Assembly (NCBI GenBank): GCA_028023455.1
Contig: JAQFVV010012544.1
Location: forward strand, 1,748,501-1,812,500
Source of the DNA: Epiperipatus broadwayi
Lineage: Eukaryota; Onychophora; Udeonychophora; Euonychophora; Peripatidae
Direction of reading: 5' to 3'
DNA length: 64,000 nucleotides
Below are positions 48,414-61,145 of the stretch, one piece after another. The notes beneath the pieces are model-generated. The model was not told the origin of the DNA, did no database searches, and worked only from the letters and a program-made list of their open reading frames with translations. The position numbers and the translations under genes are program-made. Each line of letters begins with the position of its first letter. Position 1 is the first letter of the stretch.

Positions 48414-50915
48414 GTTTTCCTTTTTTTTTTTTTTTGTATACAGCATTTGTACACAAACTAATAAATATTTTGTGAATTTATAGTGTGTATGTTTTGAACA
48501 TAAATACGTTTATGTTGATGCACATGTAAATGTACATATTTTTACTACAATTCTTTTATTATATATATGTGTGGGTGTGTGCGTGCACGCTATGTGCATA
48601 AGTGATACCTTTAAAAACTATTAATTCAACGGCATACCTGATTTCAGACAGATAACCTAATTTTTGAGGAGTATAATAAAATGTAGTTATTATAAAAAGG
48701 ACTTGACTCATTATGAACTAAAAAAAAACATTAAATGCGCGTGTAATGATTATAATATATGATTTACATAATACCAACAGCAGCTATACTCTTTATCATA
48801 TAAGTATAGTTATTCCAACTCCAAGAAGAAAAATAAAAGGACAAGATATACTAAGAAAAGTTTGTTTAATACTTTAAAATAAAAATGTTAAATACATCAA
48901 CATAGTAAGTTGAGCATGCTTTTGACTACGTCATACTCGTAGCTACAATTATTCAAGAGAACAGTGAGATTTATAGAATCCCAAATAATAACCATAATCT
49001 TATCACAATTATGAATAGAGTTTGTAATTAATAGTAGGTATTGAATGAACAGAGTGCAATGGTCTCCAATATAGTGTTTTGTGCTTGCATCACTTTATTG
49101 ACTATACACATAACATAATCCAATGTTAGATTATTTAAAGAGAACCAATAATAATATATGTATTTTTTTTTGAAGAGAACTGTTGATATTGATGTCCATT
49201 TATTGTTCACTAATATTTTTTTATTATATATATATATATTGGTTATTAATAATAAAGTAATTGTTATATTTATAATACCATTACCTGTCATTACTGAAAA
49301 CATAATCTTTTACTCACTATTAAAATAAAAGAGGCAGTACTTCCACTTTGTTAAATTAATTTTCTTTATTGAATTCATTTGCATCTTTTATTATTTCCAG
49401 CTCTAGTTGAAATACAGAATTCAATAGGATATGAGAAGGCACTACAAAATCCTTAATATCTTAGTCATATATCGAAAGATTTCGCGTTTGTTAATGTTAA
49501 ACAGAAATAATGGACTTAATCAGTGAAGAATTTATTAGCTTCTCACTCCCAAATCATAATGTTTTAGATTTGCCTATATATTTAGAAAAATAGATTGAAA
49601 ATATGAGGCTATTCTTATCTGTATAAAGTCAAATCTTGCATTTAGATTTGTAGAGGTCTCTCTTTTAATAAATTAAGCACTCAAGGTACATGTACTAAGG
49701 TTATAGCCTTATTTAAGTATTAAATAAATAATTAGATTTAGTTAAGAATGCTGAGAGATTAATTGATTTAACCTTATCTTTAATCAGGGAGTGAGAAAGT
49801 TAACTGCTAGTCATATTTGAATAAACATGCTTGTTTATAGTAGAATAATTTTTTTACTTATTGTATAGTATGATACAGTCTGTATGCAAAACAATACATT
49901 AAAATTATACCATGAGTTTATCTTAATAACCTGATATATTTATTAGTAATAAAATCACATGTAGTATCAGATTGTAGAATAGTTGATATTATTATTTATC
50001 AAATAGATAAGTAAGTATATTTTGAATTTAGTTTTAATTTCCATAATGTTTACATTTGAAAATAAATGCATTGCCACAAAAATGCACTTTTCTCAACCAA
50101 ACTTCTCTTGCTCTTTCTGGATGTGACTGACTCAATTGGTTATATATATAAATTAGAATATGGATAATACCAAGATAAAATTAAATTAACAAATATTTAG
50201 CATTAAATTTTTATGCAGTACTATCTGCATGTTACCAAGTTCCAAATCAACAAACAGAAAATAGAAGATTAGATGTAAGGTATTATTTGATAGAGTTGGC
50301 TGGTTCTATTGAAGACATTTTTCTAAAGTTATTATATAAAGCCAAAGAAAGTGATCTAAGAACATGCCTGCCTAACCTTGCTGAGCAAACATGGAATCAA
50401 TTAAATATTTAGCAATGGCCATGTATATTATTTATTCATGACACTCAAACTTTACATGCCATCAGATTTATATGCCAAATTAGATCACCCCTGATAAGCA
50501 ACATAACATAAAATTTTACTTTTAATCCTGTACTCATTATCTAATTTAATAACTAATTAGTCTTTAATGTGTCAGACATGATTGTAAACATGAACTCTAT
50601 ATTATAATGTATATTTTACTTTTTGTGCAAATAAAGATTATTTTGAAAAAAAAAAAATAGAAAATAGAAATAAATTTCTATTTTTAATTTTCTTGATTTG
50701 GAACTTTGTAATATATAGGTAATATTGCTGAAATACTTCATACTACACCTAATTCTCTTTTTATATGATTTTTTGTTGTTGTTGTTGTTGTTTTTTTGCA
50801 TAATTTTGAAATAGCATGAATTAAAAAAAAGTATATTTCTTTTTGTACATAAGTTATATGAAAATAATATGATCAGTAAGAAAAAAAACAATATTTTGGA
50901 ATTAGAGTTGCTATG
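48414..50915. other. A+T-rich DNA, nothing recognised
   Basis: Short ORFs at 49028-49303 and 50616-50936 are low-complexity. No RNA gene or paired repeat is supported. Confidence 0.5.
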
Positions 50916-51369
50916 ACATATTCCAGGGATGCCCAACCTTTAACTTGACAAGAGCCAGTTGAGAATTTAAAAAAATTGGGGGGGGGGGCACAATTATATA
51001 TTGCATTTTTCATATTACATTTATAAACATAATTCACAAACTAAAAAAAACTGGTGTAATATGTTAAAAGAAAAAAAAATGTAAATACATTTTATTTATA
51101 TTTATTTATTAAAAATTTGGTAACATACATATAAATTACAATTACAGGAAAAGTATATTTTAATTATTTTATTTAATATGAAACCTGACACTGCATATCA
51201 CTATCGTTTGTATTGTAAAAATCTTTATTTTTTAGTGTGTGCATGTGGCATCAAGGAACATAAAATATTTTATCATTTTCTCTTGAAGAGTGCAATGTGA
51301 GCCACATTAAACGGTTGCGCGAGCCACATGTGACTCGCGAGCTACGGGTTGGGCATCCCTGACATATTC
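50916..51369. mobile_element. hAT-type MITE with perfect 15-bp ends and 8-bp target duplication
   Basis: The ends are CAGGGATGCCCAACC (50924-50938) and its exact inverse GGTTGGGCATCCCTG (51347-51361). They are flanked by the direct octamer ACATATTC at 50916-50923 and 51362-51369. The 8-bp duplication and CAGGG...CCCTG ends place it in the hAT superfamily. The subterminal region GAGCCACATGTGACTCGCGA is G+C-rich and itself partly palindromic, like related elements in many animals. The interior is A+T-rich with an 11-G run and no transposase, so it is non-autonomous. Confidence 0.95.
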
Positions 51370-52562
51370 TTAATTGGTATGAAGAAATTAACATTATTGT
51401 CTGAAAGACTTAAAACATTATCTTATGTTCTCAAAATAATTCTTAGATTGTCTTATGTTGTTATTCAACTTGTGGGTTTTTTTTTAATAATTCGACTTGT
51501 TTTTTTTTTTTTTAATTTTAACTAAATTTATGTAAGTAATATAAAATAATTTATTTTCCTTTTTAGAAGATTGTAAATGTTTTAAATTCAGTGTTCATTT
51601 ACAGATTTGTTTCTGAAGTCAAGTTTATCACAATTGTGTCACAAAACTAAAAAAAAAAAAGTTATTTCATTGTTTTATTTTTCACTATTTAAAAAACAAA
51701 AATCTCTCTTTCCGCAATATTCCTGCAAACAGAGAAATTTGTTTGTCTGCATTGTAATGTTTTTGTTATTTTGTTTTAAAAGGAAAGTATGTTTTTGGTA
51801 TTGATGCTTTGTTTGCATTTTGATGTTTCGTTTTAAAAAAAAAATTCTTTGTTGATATTGATGTTAAAAAAATTTAATTTTGTTTAAATTTAATTGATTA
51901 ATTTTTTTAAATTTATGTTGCCCAAAATCAGTAGATGGCAAGTTATTTAGTGATAGCAATGGTATTCCGGTCATGCACTAATGTATGCTTTTATTGTCGA
52001 ATAGTCATAGTGAATAAAATCTTGGGTACTTTTCTATTTTGTGAACAAATGAGATGTTACCCATATTTTTGATAAATGTACAATTCCTAGAATCTATGAG
52101 TTTTCTTTTTGAATCAGTTAGTTGTTAAACTAAAAAAAAATAAGAACTATGAATAAAAGTAATAAATTCTAATAAATTACATTAATAATATTTATTTTAA
52201 TTTTTTATTACTTATCTTATAATCTGAAGTGACAATATGCTTTGAACTTTAAAGTTTTCAATGGCTTATGTAGAGAAACCAATGAGTGTTTCATTGTAAG
52301 TGTTAAGATCCTATAACTCATTTTTAGTTATGTTCAATGTGTATGAAGTAAAATTTGGTACCACACAAAAAATATAACATTCTAACAAATTTTTTCATAT
52401 GGTTTATTTAATTACTTCCATTGATTTCTTATGTCAAGAACCAATCTCTTTATTTTCCATATATGCAATGCATTTTTTTACACAAATTTTTTTTACACAC
52501 AACTTTCAGGAACCAATCTGCTACATAAAAAGAGAATAGGGTGTATATGATTTGATATATAG
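51370..52562. other. A+T-rich DNA, nothing recognised
   Basis: Homopolymer-rich sequence only; no gene is supported. Confidence 0.5.
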
Positions 52563-52920
<358 letters not shown>

Positions 52921-53936
52921 ACAAACAGGTCAATGTACAGACAGAGAGATAGATACAATAAGTTTTCAAAGCTGATAAAATATCTAGGCAATAGAATACT
53001 GTAACATTTCATCATTATCATTAGTAATTTACCTGTGTTTGCAAATCACATAATTTAGGTTCCAGCATCTCAATTTTAGAGCTGCTATGACAACTTACCT
53101 TCAAGTAATGGACTTGTCCAGATTGCAATCTTATCTTAATTAGATTAAACATTTACAAGTAACTATAAAATATAACCACTGGCAGACGTATTTTTACTAA
53201 TAAAAGGGGTATCTATAAATTAACACTCCATTTGTAGATAGAACAGGCAACAATATATATTACAATGGTTTCTCCATATTTGATTGCAAAAATATATGTT
53301 GAATGGAAAGCTGCTAGATACTAAATCTGACTCAAAGCAAGATGCTATGGCACAGCTGGAATTGTCACTGTATCTGGACATGAGGCAAGCAGCCACAATA
53401 CAACTAACTTTAGATTTAATACACAGATGAAAGAAGCATTTATACATCAAAGTGCAGATGGTAATCTTCAGCCATTATTCTGGATTATGTTAGATAAAAA
53501 AATATTACTAATTAAATAAAAGATAAGTGGTATTCCAACTGCGAACAAATTATAGCAATTGCAATCTGAAAAATCAACATTTTGTTTATCTGATGCAAAA
53601 TTATTACTTATTATTATATTAGTCCAACAGTTCTAAAACACTTTTTATTGCTTTTCAGTGATAACTACATTCTTTTTTTCTTTTTTTTCAGGAAAAATTT
53701 GCACAGAGTAATTGAATACTGTAATTAGTTACAAAAACAAGCAATATTTCACATCATTTAATGGATTTAGTATGTCTATAATTTCATTTTTCGAATACTG
53801 TAAAAGCAAAACATCCATAAAATAGGTACAACTTTGCTCACAGATAAAAATAATAAGTAACAAAAAACAGCATTTTCTTCTCATTTTGATGAATAAATAA
53901 ATTTACAGAACTATTTTATAATTTTTGCTTTTTGTT
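52921..53936. other. A+T-rich DNA with one coding-like patch
   Basis: A plus-strand frame of 44 codons at about 53299-53433 (with DSKQDAMAQLELSLYLDMRQ) stands in a less A+T-rich patch. It has no recognisable domain and no convincing splice signals. A GTAAGT on the minus strand near 53098 is a possible donor after a 12-codon frame. Neither is strong enough to call a gene. Confidence 0.35.
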
Positions 53937-54072
53937 ATCTGTATTTCGTTTTTTTTTCTCATGTGTCATAGCATCGACCGAGAAGCGAACCCGCTAACCC
54001 GGGACAACTGCTTGTAAGGCGGCTGTGCTGACCACTCTACCACCAACGCTTGACATCTGTATTTCGTTTTTT
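53937..54072 (-). mobile_element. tRNA-derived SINE, copy 3
   Basis: The perfect direct repeat ATCTGTATTTCGTTTTTT flanks the unit (53937-53954 and 54055-54072). On the minus strand the head carries an exact A-box match (TGGTAGAGTGG fits TRGYNNARNNG) and a B-box-like GGTTCGCTTCT. It ends ATGACACATGAG before an A tail. The whole unit is only about 95-100 bp, so there is almost no body beyond the tRNA-like part. A perfect long target duplication marks it as the youngest of the three copies. Confidence 0.92.
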
Positions 54073-54640
54073 ATTGATCTTTTTTTCTAATTGCAACAAA
54101 ATATTTATGATTATTAATCCATACCTTCAAAACTAAACTGTCGAGATCCAAGTGAGGCGTATTGCAAGCAAACATTTATACATGGATGTGCGTGTGATTA
54201 TATATGTAAACTAAGAGTTTCAAATCATAATACTAATAAAAAATAAATTAAAAACTTTTGTGTTTATTGTTATTTATTTAATAAAATACAGGAAAGGCGG
54301 AAAGTCAACCAATATTTTCTAATTAGTGCGCCAAGTGATGTAATGCTAACAATCTGTTGAGAAATATGGCAATTAGTAAGATCAGAATCATTAGGGTATT
54401 AATATTACTTTTTAGAAATAAATTAATCTCAGAGCTACATCAGATTTCAAATTGTTAAAAGTGATATTAAAACTACTACCGTTTTATTAAGAAAAAAATA
54501 AGTAGCAAAAAAAATGTTTTAAATCATTTTGCTTTTATCTTCAGAAAATATATTTTAAAGTTTCTTGGAATAGAAAAATATAAACATTTAATAGTAGACG
54601 GCATTGAATAGGAATCCATGAAAAAGTTTTCATCTTGTAA
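54073..54640. other. A+T-rich DNA upstream of the candidate exon
   Basis: No gene or repeat is supported in this stretch. Confidence 0.45.
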
Positions 54641-54707
54641 GGACTGCATTATTAAACCACTTTTAAAAAACAAAGTAAACACTTTGAACTTGTGACAAGA
54701 ATCTGCG

Positions 54708-54721
54708 GCTGCCAAGGTTAC
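54708..54721 (+). promoter_or_regulatory. X-box-like (RFX) motif upstream of candidate first exon
   Basis: GCTGCCAAGGTTAC agrees at about 11-12 of 14 positions with the RFX consensus GTTGCCATGGCAAC, 22 bases before the ATG at 54743. X-boxes near start codons are typical of ciliary genes. A single imperfect match in 64 kb can arise by chance. Confidence 0.25.
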
Positions 54722-54742
54722 GCAGCAGTCTAAAAGGCAAAG

Positions 54743-54904
54743 ATGGCTAAGAATACTTACATGAGACAAGAACTGTTGGAGAACTATTGCAATAAGGAAT
54801 TATTTCTACTAGTTACAGATGCGACAGGAAAGAACATCGTAAAACAGCAGATTTTAACTTTTAAAGAAAATAAAAAGACTATCAGTTACTTAGATAAGAA
54901 AGGG
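54743..54904 (+). CDS. Candidate first coding exon, unidentified protein
   Basis: ATG in a favourable context (AAAGATGG) opens 54 codons ending at a possible GT donor (GGG|GTGTGT at 54905) in phase 0. Beyond it the frame soon decays into A+T-rich sequence. The peptide begins MAKNTYMRQELLENY and continues ELFLLVTDATGK to KTISYLDKKG. It has mixed, protein-like composition rather than the Asn/Ile/Lys bias of chance ORFs here. The 60-100 bp before it are less A+T-rich and look like a 5' UTR. I do not recognise the family, and no downstream exon was identified. A chance ORF remains possible. Confidence 0.4.
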
Positions 54905-54956
54905 GTGTGTAAATATACATGTACATTACATATATGTATATAGATATTTAACACTC

Positions 54957-55095
54957 CCTACAGCTATGCACTCCATCTTATACAACTGATACACATGACC
55001 ACAGATGCGTAAAAAAGATAAATGATCTCCAATATATGTATTTCATGCTGAACCAGAATTCATTGGTCCAGATCATTTTCCACACATATATATTG
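54957..55095. mobile_element. Fragment of foldback family F3
   Basis: CTTATACAACTGATACACAT and CTCCAATATATGTATTTCAT, then CACACATATATATTG, correspond to the left arm of the large F3 copy near 15.05-15.15 kb and the mirror of its right arm. Only the terminal segment is present, so it is a truncated copy. Confidence 0.65.
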
Positions 55096-56094
55096 TAACC
55101 CTCCCCTAACACCAATCCCACCTTTCTTATCAACAAATACCCGGGGCGTCAATTCTATTGATAATAGAATAAACTACTAGTCTGATCTTGCTTTAAATTA
55201 TTAATGAGACTCTTATAATGTTGTTCTACCATAGCTTAGCTCAGTAGGGGCTACAGAAATCTATAAGGTGTAAAATGCATGATAAACATAGGAGGAATCA
55301 TTATGATTTAATAGGAATAAAACATCTATTAAGTTTTAAAATAAATAAATAATAGAATTGGTAAAGTTCCACCATTTAAATTTACAAGTTATAGTTTAAC
55401 CTCACCTTCTCTTATCATCCAAATGCATTGAACAACCTTTACAGTATGATAGAATTAAACTAAAAAAATAAAGATGTAGTACTAATTAACTCTACTGTAC
55501 GGTAAGTTAAAAATAAATACAAAATAAAATATAGCACTACTTACTTTTTATTGTACAATAATTTAAAATAACTAAATTAATGTTTAATCTAAAATAATAA
55601 GAGAATGTCTCAGGGGATTAATTTATTGTATGGCTTAAATTAAATCTATACTTTACAACAATTACTAATTACCATCGTAAAACTAATGACATAAATTAAG
55701 CATTATTCTAATAAAATAATAGTAGTTAGACAATGAAAGAAATAGGGTGCATTTTGATTTCAATTCATCATCTAAATAATAACTGAGTAATAAAATTTCC
55801 AGAGAATCATTAATTAGTCAAGCACTTCCTATAAGTGTTTGGATCAAGAAAACATATTCACCATTAAAATTATGGAATAATGAAATCATATCATATTGGA
55901 TATGTAAGCATATGTGGATGTGTGGAAACATAAAACATGAATGCATGCCAAAGAAGAACTCTGAACAAGGTTTTTAAATAAATAAAATATTTATTACAAT
56001 ATATAACTAAATAAACATTTTGCATTTCTAATTTACACATATACACATTTTGGATAGTTCTAATCTCAATGATTAAATAGTCTACATGAGAATA
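55096..56094. other. A+T-rich DNA, nothing recognised
   Basis: No gene, RNA or paired repeat is supported. Confidence 0.5.
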
Positions 56095-56390
56095 AATAAC
56101 ATTAAAATAAACTTTCTGGTATTTTATTCCAATATATACCAACTATCAGTCAATTCTGATAAGCTTATGAAAAGAAACATTATAAACACTACACTAGGAT
56201 AATTAAATATGAAATTAAACTTTTTTTTTTGTATTTTATTTCAAATATACGCAAGCTATCAGTCAATTTTGATATGCTTAGAAAAAGAAACATTTATAAA
56301 CACTAGCATTAAAATAATAAAAGATGAAACTAAACTTCTTGGTATTTTTACTTAAAATACACATATGTATTAGCTAACTCCAACATTCTG
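56095..56390. repeat. Tandem repeat, ~108-115 bp period, about 2.5 units
   Basis: AAACTTTCTGGTATTTTATT (56109), AAACTTTTTTTTTTGTATTT (56217) and AAACTTCTTGGTATTTTTAC (56332) begin units. Each of the first two contains CTATCAGTCAATT then AAAGAAACATT. Diverged, of unknown origin. Confidence 0.7.
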
Positions 56391-58689
56391 CTAACTAAGT
56401 CAACATTGGGGTAGTCAAACATCAAAATTATACAAGAGGGGTTTAAATATATGAGTAAGAGATCAAGCTATCTTTCATAAATCAATTAAATAATTCTATT
56501 AATTAGCTACACTTTCTTTTCTTTTGCTTGCTCATTCAAAATGAGAATGAAACATTCTGAGAATTGATGGTATAAAACTTAAAATAATCAATATAAGAGA
56601 TTTAAAATATTAATTTAAGACTTACAAATCAGTGATAGATGTTTTCCATATCTTCAAAATTGATAGTATTTTATGCATGTGTCTGAATTGTGCTACCTGT
56701 TATAAAATAATTAGCACAGCTATATCCGATCAGTTTACTTATGAAATTGAGATACAATACCATAATATGGATGATGCCATGGCCAACCAAGCTTTAACAC
56801 TAATTCTACTTCAAATGTTCTGTGAAAAAAATCAATTCTACCTTTATTTTCTTTTTTATTAGCAAAGTACATTACTCTTGGCTATGAATAAATGATGGGA
56901 AAACATTCTACATGGATACATGAGGGATAAGACTTTTTTAACTCTAATCATCTAAATAAGAAACCAGTGACTTCCTAGCCTAATTCAGATGCTTAAATGT
57001 TGGTGTGGACCTTGTATCATTACCAAAAAGAAAAAGAAATACATTACCTACTTCACATAATATAACCATCTTTGTACACAATTTTACTTAATCTGAAAAA
57101 TATAATCCACTCGTGACAAATATTTCAATAAACTGAGGGAGAGTTCTCTCAACTCCTATAATACAATATATCATAAATGATTTCTTTCCTTTATAACTAC
57201 AAAATACATTTCAATCTGAGCATAAAAAAATAATAAATTCACTCTTAAATAAATCCCTAATCCTTCCACTTCTTTTGGCACATCACATCATCCGAAACCG
57301 ATTGAAAGGAAAGTCATTCTACTTTTAATTCAATAATTATATAAATGGATTAAACTACAGACAAGGTATACATGTATAATAATACATAAAATAATTTCAA
57401 ATCAAATTCAATAAATAAATACTGTAATGACATTGATTAATAAGCTATAGAAAAAAATGTAATTTTTGACGAATTATAAATATTTTAAATTTAAAATATA
57501 ATAATTACTACTAGATAATCTTCATTATTTCTAGCAAAGCAAAGGTAAAATAACTCTTAAGTGTATTCAACATTAGCCAAAAAATTGAAATAAAAGTTTT
57601 GTTTGTGATGAACTACAAATCTTTAAATTTGAAGCAAAATAATTATTAAGAAATGGACCTTATAATTTCTGGAAAACGCAAGATAAAATAATAATTTTTT
57701 ATACATTCACCCTTTTTTAAGACTGGCTGTTAGCTTGCTAATAGCAAACAAATATTTCTATCATCAACACATGCGCACATAAAAACAAATGTACACAATA
57801 AAAATTATATTAAAATAATGACTAATTACCCAGTACAATATTTCTTTATATTATACTTTTCTGAAATGTTCTTGAAGAAAGAAATAATAATTAAATAATA
57901 ATAAAAAATATATAAGATAAATAATTGGTCTACCTATCTATCAAATGCTATTAAAAACATAATAAACATTAAATCTTGTTTTTTAGCTGGAACTTAAGAG
58001 TTTATTTACACAGTCCATAGATAAGACATCTTGGTCATGTATGAAATTGATGATAGTTGTATAACAATAGATATTAATAAACATATAAAAATTTCCTGCA
58101 GGGCAAATAATATGAATTGGATCCAATTAAAGAGCATTTCAAAAGTTGTTAGCAATAGCTAATTGAAACTGCTGGCAATATCACATATGAAACATTTCCT
58201 GATGGCAAATAAATATTTATTACTGCATAAGTTTAGTAATAGTTTGCACTTTAATTCATTACACTTATTAAGGCACTTGTGCTGAATTATCAAAGTCATC
58301 TATCAGGCAATAGCTGATTAATTTATAAAATCCACTTAAGTCTACATAAGTTTATTGATAATATATTTTAGTAGCAAGTCAAATGCAAATGAGAACACTA
58401 AAATAAAAATATCCATGCTCTTCCACTTGTTCAGTTATAAGCATTTTTAGAGATAAGTTAATGATTTATTAGTTATATGGGTCACACATTCCATTCCTTA
58501 ATTCTACAGACATGAATAGTTAAAGTATATTTTTAATAATAATAAAGCATGTTATAATAAGTTATACACACACACATCTTTTTGTTTAAATTTTACTCCT
58601 TTATAGCTAGTAGAAATTATAATTACAGAGTCTTTGAAATGTTTTATAAAAAGTTCAGCATAAATTTTCCAGAATAATAGCAAAATTCA
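56391..58689. other. A+T-rich DNA, nothing recognised
   Basis: The 76-codon ORF at 56632-56862 is A+T-biased and motif-free. No other structure is supported. Confidence 0.45.
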
Positions 58690-58828
58690 CACATTCCAAT
58701 TATTTTTTTAATGTTAGAGATTAAAATTAGGCAAAGCAAATTTGAAATATAGACACACCTTTTAATTGTTTATTTAATATTAGAGATTAAATTTAGGCAA
58801 AGCAAATTTATAATATAGACACACACAT
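58690..58828. repeat. Tandem duplication, 66-bp period
   Basis: AATGTTAGAGATTAAAATTA (58710) and AATATTAGAGATTAAATTTA (58776) begin units that both continue GGCAAAGCAAATTT and ATATAGACACAC. Identity is high, so the duplication is moderately recent. Confidence 0.8.
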
Positions 58829-59980
58829 GCATCCCAAATAATTATTTTAAATCTAAATTAGTCAATTGGAAGTATAGAGAAGATATACATTGTTTTTATA
58901 GTTGTTTACATTTCCAATTTAATCTTTACCTTCCCAAGAATTTTTTAACTATTTTCCTACAGAACATTAATAGAAGTTTGTACTTTTGAGTTTGATTTAT
59001 GGAAGAACCAATTTTTAGAGAGAAAATTGTAGTAATAAAAACCTTTTGTAGAGAGAGAAAAGAAAACCAACTTTCTTATAGAGAGAAAATTGTTGTTATC
59101 AGAGAAAAGACAACTTTTTGCAAAAGTACCCCCTGTTATATCTAATTAGTATTTAGTCATCTGTTTCTTCCACCAATCCAAGGTCATTCAAAAGTTCAAC
59201 TCTAAAAACAAAGGTTACTCCTACTGCACTGAGATTATGCAATAAGCTTTTCTATCTTGAAAAAGAAAAGAAAGAAAAAATTATTTTGTCTTTTAGAAAA
59301 AAATATTAATTAAATTAAACCAATAATAAAATATTCTACATATTTAAAGTAACAAAAAATAATTATTTTAGCAAATAAAATAATTGATAGGGTGTTTGGC
59401 TATTTGACAATTTATTGGTCCATTGATCTAATAATTCATTTAAAATGTGTTTTAACAGATTATCCAAGATATTATGAAAGTAAATATTTTACTGCAAAAG
59501 ATAATATCTGGTAGTTTAATGAAGTACATAAATGAAAAATGAAGGATGCATGCACATCCATAAATACTGTACTACAGATACTAAACCAATCTGGCCAAAC
59601 AAAATTTTCTATGACTATAAATTAAATATACTATACTAATTACACTATGGATTGAAGTATTAAAGAGCAAATAAACCAGGAAATCACCAAAACAAATACC
59701 AATACTGTTTTACAGACAAATAAGACAAACTTGGATCAATTTATACTATACACTAACAATTTCTGTGATAAGACACCCCCTTTCTATTCTTAAATACTCA
59801 TTAAAAATATCTCAAAACTTTCAAATAATATGTGCAAGTACTTTTAAACAGCTTTAGGTCATTAATGAAAAAAAAAATTTAAATTACAGGTTATTTTATT
59901 TTTTTAGTTAAATGCAACCAGCTGTTATTGATACAGTGCTATTTAATTACAATTGGTTTCTTGTGCCTATTCAGGAGATC
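58829..59980. other. A+T-rich DNA; short purine-rich direct repeats near 59.0 kb
   Basis: TAGAGAGAAAATTGT occurs twice between 59015 and 59100 in a purine-rich stretch. No gene is supported. Confidence 0.45.
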
Positions 59981-59984
59981 ACAA

Positions 59985-60160
59985 TATACAATTACTGTTC
60001 AGTTTATATTAAGATAGAAAATCTTCAAACTTTAATGGACAAGTTTCAATCTTCTCCACTTTCCAACTCTTTAGCCATTCATACTATTGAAAATGCGATG
60101 ATGGAACACTCAAAGCCCTTGCTGGTGCCAATATTATTGTCATACTTCAACCTTCAGTCA
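59985..60160. mobile_element. Diverged fragment of foldback family F3
   Basis: CAAACTTTAATGGACAAGTT, then AGCCATTCAT and ATGATGGAACACTCAAAGC, follow the order of the F3 left arm near 15.19-15.31 kb. The 84-codon ORF across it is the same sequence that is open but unconserved in F3. It is treated as repeat, not gene. Confidence 0.6.
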
Positions 60161-60247
60161 CTCTGACTCCTCACATATAGAACTTTAACATGACCACTTG
60201 AATAAACAGAAGGGGGAGGGGCAGAATACAGGCTGAATATTGTAATA

Positions 60248-60394
60248 TCCAAATATAAGTACATTGTCTATGCTAAACTTAATGTAATTAGAAAGAACCA
60301 AACTCAGACTTTCAAGCTTCCTACAACTATGAAAGTCTGAGTTCAGGTTCTTTCTAATTACATTAAATTTAGTATAGAAAAATACTTATATTTG
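60248..60394. repeat. Inverted repeat with ~70-bp arms and a short loop
   Basis: Arms at about 60248-60317 and 60325-60394 pair along their length. The core ATGTAATTAGAAAGAACC is exactly mirrored, and the outer parts (AAATATAAGTA, TATGCTAAACTTAAT) pair with a few mismatches. It may be the right part of the adjacent F3-like fragment or a separate small foldback. Confidence 0.8.
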
Positions 60395-60906
60395 AATAAT
60401 ATTTAGATATTTATATACATGACTGGTTCTCTGATTTTCTTTTCATGTATATATATATAATGAGGAGAGGCTATAATATATAGTTATATATCTTATAAAT
60501 TTATACTTCTCAACTTCAGTATTTTTAAGATATGTAAGTTAAAATGAAGATTCTTATGGGCAACTGATATAAAGGATATATTATTCAGATATAATCATGT
60601 ATAATTAACAGTATTATTGCATTGAACATTTTACTTGGATTGCATCATCATTATTTTAGCAAGGAAAGTTATTTAAAAAATATTGTAGCAGTACTGCCAT
60701 TAAGACTTTGAATAAAACTAAAAATATGTTCAATAAAAAAAAAATCATCTAATTTCACTACCACCTTATTTTTCTAAATAAATTATTTTATCTTTATTAC
60801 AGATATTTTTAATTCTATTCCACATATTGCTTATAGTGCCTCTACAATGTTTTTTTTAAAATAACATACTTTACCCAGATGAAGGAAGATATGATCCCGC
60901 CGAAAC
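60395..60906. other. A+T-rich DNA; motif before the 61-kb hairpin
   Basis: A less A+T-rich phrase, CAGATGAAGGAAGATATGAT followed by CCCGCCGAAACATAG, lies at about 60875-60910 directly before the hairpin insertion. A loosely similar phrase (mirror of CAGTCTTCATCAGAG) lies near 61600. No gene is supported. Confidence 0.4.
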
Positions 60907-61145
60907 ATAGAATTACATAATAGTTTTAACAAGGCTGTAAACCTTAGCAATGAGCGTCTGAAAAAATCGTCGCTAGGGACCTCTGTAGGTCTTTAAAACA
61001 CATGCTTATGCTATGAAGAAAGACCTACAGAGGTCCCTAGCGATGATTTTTTCAGACGCTCATTGCTAAGGTTTACAGCCTTGTTAAAACTATTACTGAA
61101 ATAATAGTGAGCGTTTAATAAAATTTATAATTATAGAATTACATA
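60907..61145. mobile_element. Near-perfect hairpin insertion with 13-bp target duplication
   Basis: The 13-mer ATAGAATTACATA occurs at 60907-60919 and 61133-61145. Between them, arms 60919-60994 and 61019-61094 are reverse complements over 76 bp with a single mismatch, around a 24-base loop. After the right arm an A/T-rich tail containing AATAAA (about 61117) leads to the second direct repeat. The arms are less A+T-rich than the surroundings. High arm identity and intact flanking repeats mark it as very recent. No ORF spans it. Confidence 0.88.

Noticed and set aside
53042-53135. Possible short minus-strand exon ending at a GTAAGT donor (about 53098)
   Set aside because: Only about 12 codons are open before the donor and the acceptor is weak; too little to call.
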